Source: Cladocopium goreaui (taxonomy: Eukaryota > Sar > Dinophyceae > Suessiales > Symbiodiniaceae). Taken from it: a stretch of DNA of 64,000 nt. Below the pieces are notes generated by a model, which did not search any database, was not told the DNA's origin, and was given only the letters and a program-made list of their open reading frames with translations. The position numbers were made by a program, and so were the translations under genes. This document shows, piece by piece, positions 1 to 11,403 of this stretch; the stretch's first letter is position 1, and every line of letters starts with the position of its first letter. The stretch is taken from assembly GCA_947184155.2 (NCBI GenBank), contig CAMXCT020000312.1, forward strand, positions 10,001-74,000, in the 5' to 3' direction.

Positions 1-122
1 CGGTTGAGGTCTGGAAGTGCCTACTGAGATCTGGAGCTCGCGGTTGAGGTGCGGCAGCGCCCATTGAGGTCTGGCAGTGCCCACTGAGATCTGGAGCTCG
101 CGGTTGAGGTCCGGCAGTGCTC
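1..122. repeat. Short tandem repeat, ~20 bp unit
   Basis: Six to seven diverged copies of a ~20 bp unit of the type GAGGTCTGGCAGTGCCCACT follow one another, with alternate copies more alike (GAGATCTGGAGCTCGCGGTT recurs), so a 40-60 bp higher-order period is also visible. The array is cut by the window start. No coding meaning seen. Confidence 0.7.
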
Positions 123-1329
123 GCAGTTGGCCCCGGGGCGGAGGAGGTCGGGGTGGAGGTAGGTGGAGGCGGGCAGAATCTCTGATAAAATCTAGGCAGC
201 CTCACCTGGCAGGTTGGGAAAAGGCGCAACATGGTTCAATATCGATCACCACTTAGCAATAGGTTGGTAACCCATTCTGTAATGGGTTATCCCATCCATA
301 AAGGGGTTATAACTATATGGTTATCCAACGAACATCTATATTTGATAGGATTTGATCATCAAACATTAGGCATGTCCAGAACCCTCTGGGAACATGTTCC
401 ACCTGAACTAGGGCAGCAAGCCGGGTGCTGCACTAGGGGAGTGCCAGGAGTATGAGATGGGAGCCCCAAGGTACCATTTATAGGATTCATTTAAAAATAT
501 ATATGCCCTTGGGGCATGGCAGATTCATAGGTTTGTATGATCAGAAAAAAAGGATTATGGTCAAAAAAAAATTGGTTCAACCAAAAATCTAAATGTATAA
601 AACAAAGATAAACTAGATGAGAAAATGTTTTACCTCCAAAAAGACCGTTTTCAATCAAACAACACTTGGCCCTCAATCAACCAAAGATTGGTTCTCAACC
701 AGCCCGAACAAAAATGAAGTACCTGAAAACCATTTCGCTGAAAAAAAACAGGGGATTGGCAAAAATCGCATGTGTTTCCCGAATGTGGCAAATCTGTGAA
801 AAAGGCGATCGCTTCCAATTCAACATGAGGTTGGAATTATGCAGTTCATTGCTTTAATGTTTCCCAGTTGGCTGCGGAACGGTGACATGAAAACAAAATG
901 AAAAGGCCAAAAAAAAATGACAAACAGTGAAACATGTGTTTTGTGCAATTCTGCTGCCACCAGGATAGGAACATAGCGGATAAAGTTTGCACTAGAAAAA
1001 CAATAACGGATTTTTCTGCAATCATAAATGTCGGGCGCTTGCACAAAAGTTGCAAGGAAACCTGCCATTCTATCTTCAGCGAAAAAAATTGTAAATACTG
1101 ACAGGGGATTTACAGCAACTTTGGCATTCTATACAGCAGTTGGCTTTGGGCGGCCAGAAGTTAGCTTTGGGGGGTTCCAATTTTAGTTGCAGGCCCGCCT
1201 TACATTAGTGACTGTCCAATGGTTGTATATTAATTTTGAATAAATCAAAACTGGGTGATCCAAAAAAAGTTATACATGGAAAAAATGAACAAATATGAGG
1301 AATTCAGAGGATATTAAGAAATTCACGGG
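123..1329. other. Non-coding stretch, nothing recognised
   Basis: AT-rich sequence with homopolymer runs. The open frames here (60-82 codons) show no family motif, no splice-site framing and no codon pattern like the exons further on. I see no RNA gene or element boundary. Confidence 0.5.
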
Positions 1330-2835
1330 GTTAAGTTGCAATTCCACCAGGCATCATACCATTGCACGGGGAAAAGCGATCAGTTGGTGAATGAAACAGA
1401 TGCATCTCCCGGAACCCCACTGAACATTCAAATAACAAGTGATGGTTTGAGGGATCAAATACTTTTGGGGTATCCGAAAAAGTACAAGACCTAAACCATC
1501 AGAACGAAAGGTCAGCAGTCAGTACGTTCTGACTTTCGAGCCAATTTCGCTGCTTGGCTCTTGCCCTGATGTGACCGTGGCTGGGGTAGTGAAATAGTAG
1601 TAGGGGTTGTGCAAGTGGCACAGGAAATGCACAAAGGCTACAACAAAATTCAACCAGAATGTTCAACTTTGTGAGCTGATGATTTGACAATAAATCGACA
1701 AACAATTGCAGCGCGTGATGTTTTAAAAGGAGTACAAACATAGATTGACAGTTTGACAGTTTGACTTAACTTCGAAGTTTAACCAGCACGCTACTACTGC
1801 CAGTTCATTGGTCCATCTTACTACAACGCCCATGGCAGACGTTTGCCAGGGTCACTGGGTCGACGTTTTGGGGGTTGAGGTTGCCCTACATTCAATCAAG
1901 TCTTGCAAGACTTACGATGTAATGTCTCCAGGACCCTCAAAATCGTTCAGACACCTCACGACTCATGACCTTCTTGAGTTTCAATTGAAGCATTAACCGT
2001 GCAAACATACAGCCACTTGTGGAAGGGCCGTATACCATGACCACCACTCGCCTGTAGTTACTCACCGGGTCACCACAACCATGATGATACAATAAGCATC
2101 ATCAATCAATCACACAGCCGCTTGATGTTCAGAACCACCACATGATTCCAAGCTAGAACAATAGGAGTGATATGGAAGCATGGAAATGAAGACTGCGAGA
2201 AAGCGACAACTAACCTGTATGAACTATAAATCAATCATTGAGCAACCAATCATCAGCAACGACAAACACAGTGTGTCCCTTCTTTGCCTGCTGCATCATG
2301 AATTGAAAAATGTTTCGTTTATTGGTTTATTGTTATTTATCTAGCTGCTAGCTGTTTTATACTATAAAGCTGTTGTGCTTTTAATCTTTGCATCTTCCTT
2401 TTTTACAAATATAAATATAAAACATATACATATAAATATAATATATTACATCGATTTATTTCTTTATTTATGTACTTACCTACTTATTGACTTACATATT
2501 TACATATACATATATATATATAATACTCATTTGAATTTAGATACGTATTTATTTATTCATGCGGCCGGCTGCCTAAATAGAACGGTTTCCAAAACACAGA
2601 AGATCCAGGGGACAGAAGACATAAAACTTGTAGGCAGTCCTGAATTGAAATCACCGAGCGAATCATGTCAGCTCGCCATTTTTCGGGATATCCAGCAGCT
2701 TCGTTTCCATCGCCTCAACTGCAGCGTCTTCTTCTCCCGGGACTAAGCTTGAAGAACTTTGCCCGGCCCTAGGCCAAACCCCCAAGCTAACTAGCTTCGG
2801 GCGGCCCGCCTAAGTGCCAAGATTCCACGCCAAGT
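1330..2835 (+). repeat. Left arm of a large inverted repeat (foldback-like)
   Basis: This stretch is repeated in reverse complement at 3858-5215. In the central part the two arms align without shift, positions adding up to 6582 (1499 pairs with 5083, 1741 with 4841, 1996 with 4586); nearer the core the sum shifts by about 100 because of indels. Frames of 62 and 80 codons occur in both arms with nearly identical translations, which reflects the duplication and not a protein-coding role. Divergence of a few percent plus indels shows the arms are not newly made. The outer edge is fuzzy: the last clear similarity is a motif near GCATCATACC/GGTATCATATC around 1345 and 5190. Confidence 0.8.
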
Positions 2836-3857
2836 TTCCTTGCGCGGTCCGCGCCTGTGGTTTCCGCCCTTGAGCCACGATTCCGGAAGTCGCCTTGCAC
2901 ACCAACATTTCCCAAAAATTCAACCGGGCCATGCCCTAGGGCAGGCCACCCTAGGCACCTGACCCTGCGATCTGACGCTGGTGGGCGGGCCGTGAGCCTG
3001 ACACTGATCAGCCTGGGGCAGGCCGCCCTGGGTCTTGACACTGCTCTGATGCTTTGGCGGGCCGCCCTAGGCTGACCTCTCGCAGGCTGTCCTAGCAAGC
3101 TGCCCTGGGGCGCGCCTAAGGCTGAGTGAGAACAGTCTAAGGCGGGCCGCCCTAGGCTCACCTCTTGGAACCCCCGGCTTGCGCTCAGTGAGAACAGTCT
3201 CTAGGGCGGGCCGCCCTAGGCTGACCTCTGGAACCTGGCCCTAGGGCAGGCTGCCCTAGGATGGGCCGCCTTAGGCTGAGTGAGAACAGTCTAGGGCGGG
3301 CCGCCCTAGCCTGACCTCTTGGAACCTGCCCCTAAGACAGGCTGCCCTAGGGCGGGCCGCCCTAGGCCTGGCCCTAGGGCAGGCTGCCCTAGGATGGCCC
3401 GCCTTAGGCTGAGTGAAAACAGTATAGGGCGGGCCGCCTAGGGTGACCTCTTGGAACCTGCGCCTAAGACAGGCTGCCCTAGGGCGGGCCGCCCTAGGCC
3501 TGGCCCTAGGGCAGGCTGCCCTAGGATGGGCCGCCTTACGCTGAGTGAGAACAGTCTAGGGCGGGCCGCCCTAGGCTGACCTCTTGGAACCTGCCCCTAA
3601 GACAGGCTGCGGGCCGCGCTAGGCCTGGCCCTAGGGCAGGCTGCCCTAGGATGGGCCGCCTTAGGCTGAGTGAGCCGCCCTAGGCTGACCTCTTGGAACC
3701 TGCCCCTAAGACAGGCTGCCCTAGGGCGGGCCGCCCTTAGGCTGAGTGAGGGGCCGCCATAGCCTGACTTCTTGGAACCTGGCCCTAAGGCAGGCTGCCC
3801 TAGGGCCGCCCTAGGCTGATTGAGAACGGTTTAAGGCGGGCCGCCCTAGCCCAACAC
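2836..3857. repeat. GC-rich array of short palindromes between the arms
   Basis: About 1 kb of tandem units built from near-palindromes such as CTAGGGCGGGCCGCCCTAGG, alternating with GACCTCTTGGAACCTGCC and GCTGAGTGAGAACAGTCTA. A composite period of roughly 130 bp is visible in the middle, with partial copies near both ends. Base composition is sharply different from the AT-rich surroundings. Frames across it are open only because of composition. It forms the spacer of the inverted repeat. Confidence 0.8.
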
Positions 3858-5215
3858 CTGGCGTGGAATCCTGGCCCGGAATGCTATTCCGGAATCTTAC
3901 TCAGGCCGCGCCCGAAGCTGGTGGAGGTTGGCCTAGGGCCAGGTTACTTGGGTCTTCAAGGTCAAGCTGGGGCAATGTTCTTCAAGCTTCGTCTCGGGAG
4001 AAGAAGACGCTGCAGCTGAGGCGATGGAAACGAAGTGCTGGATATCCCGAAAAATGGCGAGCTGACATGATTCGCTCGATGATTTCAATTCAGGACTGCC
4101 CACAAATTTTGCGTCTTCTGTCCCCTGTATCTTCTGTGTTTTGTAAACCGTTCTATTCAGGCAGCCGACCGCTATTCAGTCATATATATATATATATGTA
4201 TGTGTGTGTGCGCGTTAATAAATTGAAGAAATGCAGCTAGATAAATAAAACATAATTCAATAAGCAAAACATTTTTCAATTCATGATGAAGCATGCAAAG
4301 AGGGGGCACACTGTGTTTGTCGTTGCTGATGATTGGTTGCTCAATGATTGATTTATAGTTCATACAGGTTAGTTGTCGCTTTCTCGTAGTCTTCATTTCC
4401 ATGCTTCCATATCACTCCTATTGTTCTAGCTTGGAATCATGTGGTGGTTCTGAACATCAAGCGGCTGTGTGATTGATTGATGATGCTTATCGTATCATCA
4501 TGGTTGTGGTGACCCGGTGAGTAACTACAGGCGAGTGATGGTCATGGTATACGGCCCTCCCACAAGTGGCTGTATGTTTGCATGGTTAATGCTTCAATTG
4601 AAACTCAAGAAGGTCATGAGTCGTGAGGTGTCTGAACGATTTTGAGGGTCCTGGAGACATTACATCGTAAGTCTTGCAAGACTTGATTGAATGTAGGGCA
4701 ACCTCAACCCCCAAAACGTCGACCCAGTGACCCTGGCAAACGTCTGCCATGAGCGTTGTAGTAAGATGGACCAATGAACTGGCAGTAGTAGCGTGCTGGT
4801 TAAACTTCGAAGTTAAGTCAAACTGTCAAACTGTCAATCTATGTTTGTACTCCTTTTAAAATATCACGCGCTGCAATTGTTTGTCGATTTATTGTCAAAT
4901 CATCAGCTCACAAAGTTGAACATTCTGGTTGAATTTTGTTGTAGCCTTTGTGCATTTCCTGTGCCACTTGCACAACCCCTACTACTATTTCACTACCCCA
5001 GCCATGGTCACATCAGGGCAAGAGCCAAGCAGCGACATTGGCTCGAAAGTCAGAACGTACTGACTGCTGACCTTTCGTTCTGATGGTTTAGGTCATGTAC
5101 CATCACTTGTTATTTGGATGTTCTTTGTTTTTGGGGGAAAACATGTGGTAACTTTAGCACCTGCATGGATCGCCCCCTGTTATGATATGATACCTGATGA
5201 AACTGCAATTTGCCA
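3858..5215 (-). repeat. Right arm of the large inverted repeat
   Basis: Reverse complement of 1330-2835, see that entry. The left arm carries a ~35 bp stretch near 1450-1490 that is missing here, so the arms have also changed by indels. Together the arms and core span about 3.9 kb and could fold into one long hairpin. No transposase frame lies inside. Confidence 0.8.
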
Positions 5216-5400
5216 ACGCTTGTTTTCTGAAGAAACATATGGTAGATTCAGCAAGTGAAAGGGTCTTCCAGTGTTATGGTATAATGCCTAATGGAACTGA
5301 AATTTGCCCAAAAAAGTTCTGAACTGAAGAAACATGTTGTAAATTCAGCAAGTAAAAGGGTCTCCCAGTGTTATGGTATAATGCCTGATGAAATTTAACT
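5178..5400. repeat. Tandem repeat, ~94-97 bp unit
   Basis: Two full copies and a partial third begin with TGTTATGRTATRATRCCT at 5178, 5272 and 5369 and include a shared GATTCAGCAAGT(G/A)AAAGGGTCT stretch. The first copy overlaps the outer end of the right inverted arm, so the foldback end lies inside or next to this repeat. Confidence 0.7.
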
Positions 5401-7244
5401 TTGTCCCCACGAAGTATTGAAGGTCTCACCCAAACTATTTGATCATGGCCATAGATTACATTGGTTTTCATCACTTTTTAAAAATTCAAGTTTACTTTTT
5501 AACAAAATCAGTTTTACTTTTAGCTAGATCTCAACATGTAGGGGGTGCTTGAAGCTAAAGTTGGGCCACCTAAAACTAAATTCTGGCCACCCAAAACTAA
5601 ATTCTGGCAAACATTTTGTATGTGTTTGATTTTTGGTTTGGGTTGATTGAAAACAAACCTTTGGCTGAGTGAAAACTAAATTTAGGGCCAAAAATACAAG
5701 AAAAATGAGGCAAAATATTCCTTATAGCAACTTTATGTTTTTTTTGCATTTCAATTTTTGGCTGAACCATATGCTGTGTATGCCCATCAACCTATGAATC
5801 TACCATACCCCTAGTGCAGACAAAGGGTTGCCGCCCTAGTTCAACTGGAACGACTTCAGAGGTGGTTATGGACATCCCTAATCAAACATATGGGCAGGCT
5901 CATTGGTTGAGTAGGTCAAAATCAAGGCTTGTGACCAACAGAGGGTATGATTGCGATATGATTGGGTATATTCTGGGTCAGCCGGCTGGATCTATACATG
6001 TGGACGTATACTCACCAGCTAGTTTGTAGGACACCATTTCAATTGGATGATCCTGGAAGTAAGGCATGGTATTAGTTGATCTTGGTTGTTTGGTCCATTG
6101 GGTATGTGACCATTTGCTATCCGGTATCGTCCGGGTGTTTTTTCCCAATGGAACTCTAAAGGAACCCATGGTTGTATTAGCTTTAGTTTTACCAGCCGCA
6201 TTCCCGGGGTGTTTGTGTGAAAAACCTCGTTGCAGTACTAGCCAATCAACCATAAGTTGACCAGAGATCAACTAGTTTGGAGGAAACATCAGCTGTTTGC
6301 TTGCATCAAATTGGAAGGTTCAACAAAAAATAGCCAGCAAGTCTAGGGATAGTCACTAGTGAAGTGGCTTCCTTTTTCACGATATTTTCAAGAAACCCGC
6401 TAGTTTTACCGTACGAGGAAACCACACTTTTCAAACAACAACGGCACGGTGACTTGTCGTCACAGGAAACTTTGAGACAATCGAGTCGCTCCTGGGCAAT
6501 CAAATGGAAGAGATATACATGCAGTTTCTTGGTTCAGTGGATGTGTGATGTGTTCAGCTGGGTACAAGAAGGGTGTGCGTTGTTGATTGGTTAAAATACT
6601 GTAGGGGGTTTTTGAATGCTATAGACTGAACGAGTTTAACCGGATACCAGGATATTGGCTCAGAAATTTTGGCTGGATGCGACCCCCACCTTGTTGCACT
6701 TGAGACATGCCAACATCTTCATATGGGGGTTTCGATGGTCATGGGGGTACCGCAATAGCTGGATATGTTTTAATGGAAAATCTTATTAAAATTGATGATT
6801 TGCGGATACCCCTAATTGAGGAAACTCTCATGTGGCTATGGTTATGGATCAATACCTATAGAATAATTACCATTTTGTTTGGATGAACATCCATTACCAA
6901 TTTGTTTGATGTTTACCCGTGTTTACCAGAGGTAGAGAGTTTTTTGAAGTTGTGCCTCCAATCTTTTGGGGACTGTATCTGACGTTTTATGATTCGACGG
7001 GTGAAGGTGTATAACTCCAATGGCGGAATTTGGATGGTTTGTTGCATATATATCATATATAGTATAAGATACAGTCTAGTATCTATAATATTGTTTGTGT
7101 AAGTGAGCAACTAATTCTAGCAAAGTCAAATTTCCGTTGGCTGGCACAAGCATAGTTTCCTGTCAGGAAGTGCCCAAAGTGCGGAGTTTTTATGCCCATT
7201 CCTGCTTCAAGCACTTGAGATCACAGACAAACTAGTATGATAGA
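5401..7244. other. Non-coding stretch with one degenerate inverted-repeat element
   Basis: No exon-like frame was recognised. At about 6716-6835 there is a weak relative of the element at 7245-7358: ATATGGGGGTTTC at one end and GGATACCCCTAATTGAGGAAAC at the other are imperfect inverses. The rest is AT-rich filler with short frames. Confidence 0.4.
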
Positions 7245-7358
7245 TGTGGAGGTTTCCTGAAATAGGGGGTACCCCGGAATTAATGGTTTTTAATGCACAA
7301 TCCTATTAAAATGATCTAACATTGATGATTTTGGGTACCCCCCATTTCAGGAAACCTC
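7245..7358. mobile_element. Short inverted-repeat element (MITE/introner-like)
   Basis: Ends are inverted copies: GAGGTTTCCTGAAATAGGGG on the left and the complement, CCCCATTTCAGGAAACCTC, on the right, with GGTACCC inside each. Total ~114 bp, no coding capacity. Degenerate relatives appear near 6716-6835 and 23662-23775. It is immediately upstream of the first recognised exon, so it probably lies in an intron. Confidence 0.7.
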
Positions 7359-7418
7359 ATATGTATACATATGGTATCTACAATGTTCTTTGGTAACAAC
7401 TCGTTTCCATGTTCCAAG

Positions 7419-7546
7419 GTTACAGCTGCATTATGCCACAGCCATCCGTTTGTTGGCTCACCGTGATACCACTGCGCGCAAGTACCAGGAGGTCATATGG
7501 GACATGGGGAAGCAGCGCGTGTTGAAGCAGCCAGATGCTGCGACCA
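7419..7546 (+). CDS. Exon, unidentified protein (7-12 kb gene), exon 1 seen
   Basis: After an AG acceptor (CCAAG) the frame TTA CAG CTG CAT reads LQLHYATAIRLLAHRD, then TTARKYQEVIWDMGKQ, then RVLKQPDAAT, and is followed by a GT donor (GTAGCT). The composition (charged, helix-prone, GC-rich relative to flanks) is exon-like; no family was recognised. The next recognised exon does not join in phase with this GT donor, so either the donor is elsewhere or an exon between them was missed. An AT microsatellite starts directly downstream (7548-7625). Confidence 0.55.
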
Positions 7547-7858
7547 GTAGCTATATATAATACATATATATATATGTATATATATACACATATGCATAAT
7601 ACATACATATATATATACACATATGTCCTCCGGTTCTTTAAAGTAGCTATGGATAAATGTCCCATGCGTATGATTTATGATGATTTACGTATCAACAATT
7701 GTGATTTTCCATAGCTATGTTAAATAACCAAAAGGCATATATATTGATATGTATATATATATATATATATTCAATACACAAAACACAAATCCATTTGCCC
7801 CACTTCCCAACGGCTGCAAGTCCTCTTCATTGATCCGTTCCGTCCCTTTTTGGGCCAG

Positions 7859-7922
7859 GAAAATGAGAACCTCAGATCTCAAGTGGAAGCCTTGAAGACC
7901 CGAGATCCACGAGACGCTGGGG
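7859..7922 (+). CDS. Exon, coiled-coil segment
   Basis: Begins right after CCAG and reads ENENLRSQVEALKTRD PRDAG in phase 0. The heptad-like ENENLRSQVEALK is typical of a coiled coil. The 3' edge is uncertain because GGGGAAATTT gives no clear GT. It joins in phase 0 with the next exon. Confidence 0.6.
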
Positions 7923-8386
7923 AAATTTTTAAAACTTTTTTGGGATACACTTAATGAATGGGAAAAACTTTTTTGTTTTTTGACTTACCTGACACCTGAT
8001 CATAGTTATTGGGTTTGGCTAGAAATAGTGGACATGAACAGACACGACGGTTTATGGCAATTTGTGGGAAAATGATGGTAAACCTGATACATTCTGGAGG
8101 TTTCCCCATGAATTTCAGACAAGCCCATGTTTGGTAACTTTTTGAGGAAACCTGTTTTGGGGTTTCCTGATTTCTGGGGTAGAATAGTCGGACCCTTTGT
8201 CGGTCAATGACATTGCCCATCCGTGACATGGTCTATTTGTATCCCCTACATTTGACAGGGAACCCCAAAAATATGCTTTCGCATGTAACTTTCTTGTTGG
8301 ATCTTGCCAGTTTGTTCCATTGTTTTTTTTTGGTGTCCTATGGTCATTCTCTTTGGGCTTCCAGGTTCCATTTTATTCCATCCAAG

Positions 8387-8462
8387 GAGAGAGATCTGAA
8401 GAATATGAAGCTCATGAACACGCAGATCAAGCTCTACAAGGACATTCCGTGCAGCAAATCTG
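8387..8462 (+). CDS. Exon, charged helical segment
   Basis: Starts after the acceptor CCAAG and reads ERDLKNMKLMNTQIKLYKD, then IPCSKSG. The exon ends within a few bases of the left end of an inverted-repeat element (8466-8582), so the downstream intron starts with, or is made of, that element. No family recognised; the pattern suggests a continuing coiled coil. Confidence 0.6.
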
Positions 8463-8465
8463 GAA

Positions 8466-8582
8466 CTGTTTGGTGCTTTGGAACATGTTTTATTTTCCCA
8501 TATATTAATATCATATGTTGGGAATAGTAACCCCAACTGACTTTCATATTTTTCAGAGGGGTTGGTTGAAACCACCAACCTG
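8466..8582. mobile_element. Inverted-repeat element, GGTTGGTGGTTT family (copy 1)
   Basis: Same family as 33374-33481, 45738-45844 and 50045-50145. The left end is a diverged CTGTTTGGTGCTTTGGAACAT; the right end contains CTTTCATATTTTTCAGAGG and ACCACCAACC, the inverse of the family start CTGGTTGGTGGT. It abuts the exon ending near 8462. Confidence 0.65.
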
Positions 8583-9527
8583 TGGAACATCTGAATAAAT
8601 GACTTGAGGATATCACCAGAGTATGGCTGTGACATTTGTTTCGTGGTTCCTGGTGATTGAACCATCTTGGAGTTCAATTGGGAAAGGCCGAAAGGCAAAA
8701 TTTGACTTGAATCTAGGGAAATCTGAAATTTATAGCCGCAAACATCCGCAAACTACCCTAAACACCATGGCAGAAAGAGGCAACCAAAACCTGGAGCACA
8801 ATTTGGGGACCAGCCCTATTGATGATGCGTCTTTTTCTTTGGCAAAAATGGCAGCACTGGGTTGGCATAGCTTTCTATGTGTTACAGGTTAGCAGAAAGC
8901 CACCATGGGTTGAAGTGATGTTCGACCAAGTCTGGGAACGAAGCAACTGCTCATAACTGCTCCTAGCTCCCCCTTCCAGGACAAATACCTAGATCGTCGC
9001 TGGGCATAGAAGCGAGGAACCTGTGTGAAATTTCTTTGGGGTCTGTTGTGGCAACAGCCCAAACGAATAGAACACATTTCGATACCCTCCCAGAGCATGT
9101 TGTGGACCGATGTATGTTTCCAAGCTTTTATCCACGCTGGGCCAGCTGTAAGTTGCTTTGAATTTTTGAATCCCAGTAACTGCAGATGTATTTGCGTATG
9201 TATATATATATATATACGCCATAAAACCACAGTTAACCTGGTTATAAAACCAACTTTTAGCTATTGACTTCTAGTGTTTGAAACGCCCCAGCTGCAGTAA
9301 AAGTGCCAACATCCAGATGCCCCAGGGCCGAGATATGCGATGGAACAATGGAACATGGGGTTTATAAACCCTGTTAACCTATGGTTATCTATGGTTTATG
9401 GCTGTTTATGGCTGTTTATGGCTAAGTTGGTGTAACCTAAGATGTTAGTTGGTTCGTGTTGGTTCACTACTTCGATCTATTTGCCATGAACCGTAGAGCA
9501 CCACCTTGTAAGTCCCTTTTTTCCAAT

Positions 9528-9591
9528 CCCGGTGATGATGGTGATGCTCAAGCGCCACAGGACGTTAGTTCTGGCGCGTCACACGATGATG
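9528..9591 (+). CDS. Exon, acidic low-complexity segment
   Basis: Reads GDDGDAQAPQDVSSGASHDD and ends at a GT donor (GTAAAC) leaving one base. The next exon begins with two bases, so the join is in phase. The 5' edge is not fixed: the frame is open upstream to about 9456 and a second possible acceptor (CCGTAG) lies near 9495. Confidence 0.6.
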
Positions 9592-9773
9592 GTAAACCCT
9601 ATTTAGCTGTCACTATAATCAATACAACATCACCATTTAGCTTGTCAACATCACCATGTTTCACCATGTTTGCTGCTTCAGAAAATCGCAGTTTCTGCGG
9701 GTCAAAATCTGTCAGCTGAATCATCCAGTTGAATCCCATGAAACTCCCAACTTTGGATTGCTCGTTGAATCCT

Positions 9774-9899
9774 CTACTTGGTGGCCCATCCCACTTAGTA
9801 AGTGGGTTATAACCCCAGTTATAAATGGGATAAGTAGGGTTAATCCACTTATAACTGGGGTTATATCCCACTTACTAAGTGGGATGAGCCACCAAGTAG
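9774..9899. mobile_element. Near-perfect 126 bp hairpin element
   Basis: The first ~50 bases (CTACTTGGTGGCCCATCCCA onward) are repeated in reverse complement at the end (to CACCAAGTAG), with a ~25 base centre and only a few mismatches. This is the most complete small foldback in the window. It has no coding capacity and lies between two exons that join in phase, so it is intronic. Confidence 0.8.
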
Positions 9900-9929
9900 T
9901 TGTTTTGTTGGCCTTTTGAACATCACAAG

Positions 9930-10052
9930 ATAACCGATCTGGTTATGACTAACATAGCCATGGTATAGATGACCCATAAAAATAGACGGTTTACCTTTTT
10001 TAAAAATGGACCGACATTTTCCATGGCTATCTTAGTCATAACAAGAGGGTAT
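9930..10052. mobile_element. Inverted-repeat element, CCCTCTGGTAA-type family
   Basis: GGTTATGACTAACATAGCC (9941-9959) is matched by the inverse GGCTATCTTAGTCATAAC near 10024-10042, followed by AGAGGGTAT. It carries the internal blocks shared by this family (ATAGCCATGGTATAGATG, TTTTCCATGGCTAT). It lies in the intron before the exon at 10194. Confidence 0.65.
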
Positions 10053-10193
10053 ATCCCACTAATATTCCCATGATTTTCCCATATAAAACCATATAAAACC
10101 TCCATTTCTGGTGGATAAACCTCCATTTTCCTATGGTTAATGAACCAATCAACCAGCAAAAAACATATGACCAGCAAGGCCACCAATAACCAG

Positions 10194-10311
10194 GTGACCG
10201 GGTGGCCCGGGCGATCGAGCTGGAGAACTTCGAGTTGCGGGAACAACTCAGCGCCATGCAGCAGGTGTCCAGCAGCAGGAATGACTTGGTGCAGTTATGG
10301 CCCTTTAGCAG
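10194..10311 (+). CDS. Exon, coiled-coil segment
   Basis: Starts after CCAG with two bases that complete the codon left by the exon ending at 9591, then reads DRVARAIELENFELREQL, SAMQQVSSSRNDLVQLWPFS, and ends AG/GTATAG. The phase agreement with the preceding exon is strong evidence that both belong to one transcript. LENFELREQLSAMQQV is a coiled-coil pattern. No enzyme motif is present. Confidence 0.7.
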
Positions 10312-10376
10312 GTATAGAATATATAGAATATATAATCCCATTGATAGAATATATAACAATAGAAGTAGTAACACAA

Positions 10377-10440
10377 TTCTATAAATGGGGTTTTGTTATT
10401 ACATGGGTGTATAAGTAATAACAAAACCCCATTTATAGAA
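10377..10440. repeat. Perfect 26 bp hairpin with 12-base loop
   Basis: TTCTATAAATGGGGTTTTGT and the following six bases are exactly mirrored by the inverse ending in CCCCATTTATAGAA, around a loop ATGGGTGTATAA. It lies about 65 bases behind an exon's donor. It may be a young foldback insertion. Confidence 0.8.
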
Positions 10441-11120
10441 TATATAGTCCCATTTATAACCAGTTATAACTGATCAATGGCCATAACTGTGGGTCTCTGT
10501 TATTGGTTACTATCGGTTATTGTTATTCAATAGTCTCAAAAACGGTTATGAATGGTTATTCAGTGATTAGAAAAAATCATGGTTGTTTTATCAGGTTTCT
10601 TATTAATTGAATTGACGATTTATTAATGGTTTTACAAAGGTATTCACTGGTTACTAATGGCGAATGATTAGTTGATGGTTATTAGTGTTTAACTGATGAT
10701 TTCGACTTGTTAATTGTTGATTATTGTCAACGTAGCAAACCAAATAGTAAAGCTACCACCATTTGGGGATGGGGCTTACCACCCATCTGTGGTGATTTTG
10801 GGGATTGTTTATGAAATTGGGTTTACCACAGGTACTAACCAGTTATATATTGTTACCGTTTTGGAAACCAGTCAATGATCTAGTGATTTAAACACTTTGA
10901 AACGTGTTATTGGCAATTCTTCTGAATATAAGAATATATATATATATTTTAAACAGTAATCATTCATAGTTGGTTTAATTAGCTCCCCAGTTGATACTGT
11001 AGATAATAATTTGCTAACTTGCTATTCAATGCTTATTTTCAACCATTAATATGTGGATGACTGAGTTGCTTGAGTCCACTGGGGGGCTGAATGGCGGATT
11101 TATCGGAGTAAAAAAGGGCT

Positions 11121-11225
11121 GAAACTAACATAGCATAGCTATTGAAAATTGCCATAGAAATAGTGGATTTACCCATTAATAGCATGGTGATTTTCCATGG
11201 TTATGGGACAGTTTACCAGAGGGTA
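11121..11225. mobile_element. CCCTCTGGTAA-type inverted-repeat element
   Basis: Contains the family blocks AACATAGC...ATAGCTATTGAAAAT, CCATAGAAATAGTGGATTT, CCCATTAATAGCATGG, GATTTTCCATGGTTATG and the right end GTTTACCAGAGGGTA. The left end is shortened compared with the copies at 27133 and 45204. Confidence 0.65.
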
Positions 11226-11403
11226 AACATATCCCAACCGGATAAACGGGATAGTTTTCATGGTGCATATGTAGATTGGTGGATAAACATATCCCAATAC
11301 ACCATATCTCAAGATAAACATATCCCTATCTCAGAATTCCATGACCGGATAGATTATATAACCACCTCGCGACTTCACTGGAATGATGAGAATCGGGCCC
11401 GGG

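Noticed and set aside
2787..3161. 124-codon minus-strand frame
   Set aside because: Arises from the GC-rich palindrome array; composition only.
1499..5083. Paired 62- and 80-codon frames in both inverted arms as conserved genes
   Set aside because: Their similarity is explained by the inverted duplication; third codon positions are not favoured among the few differences I compared.
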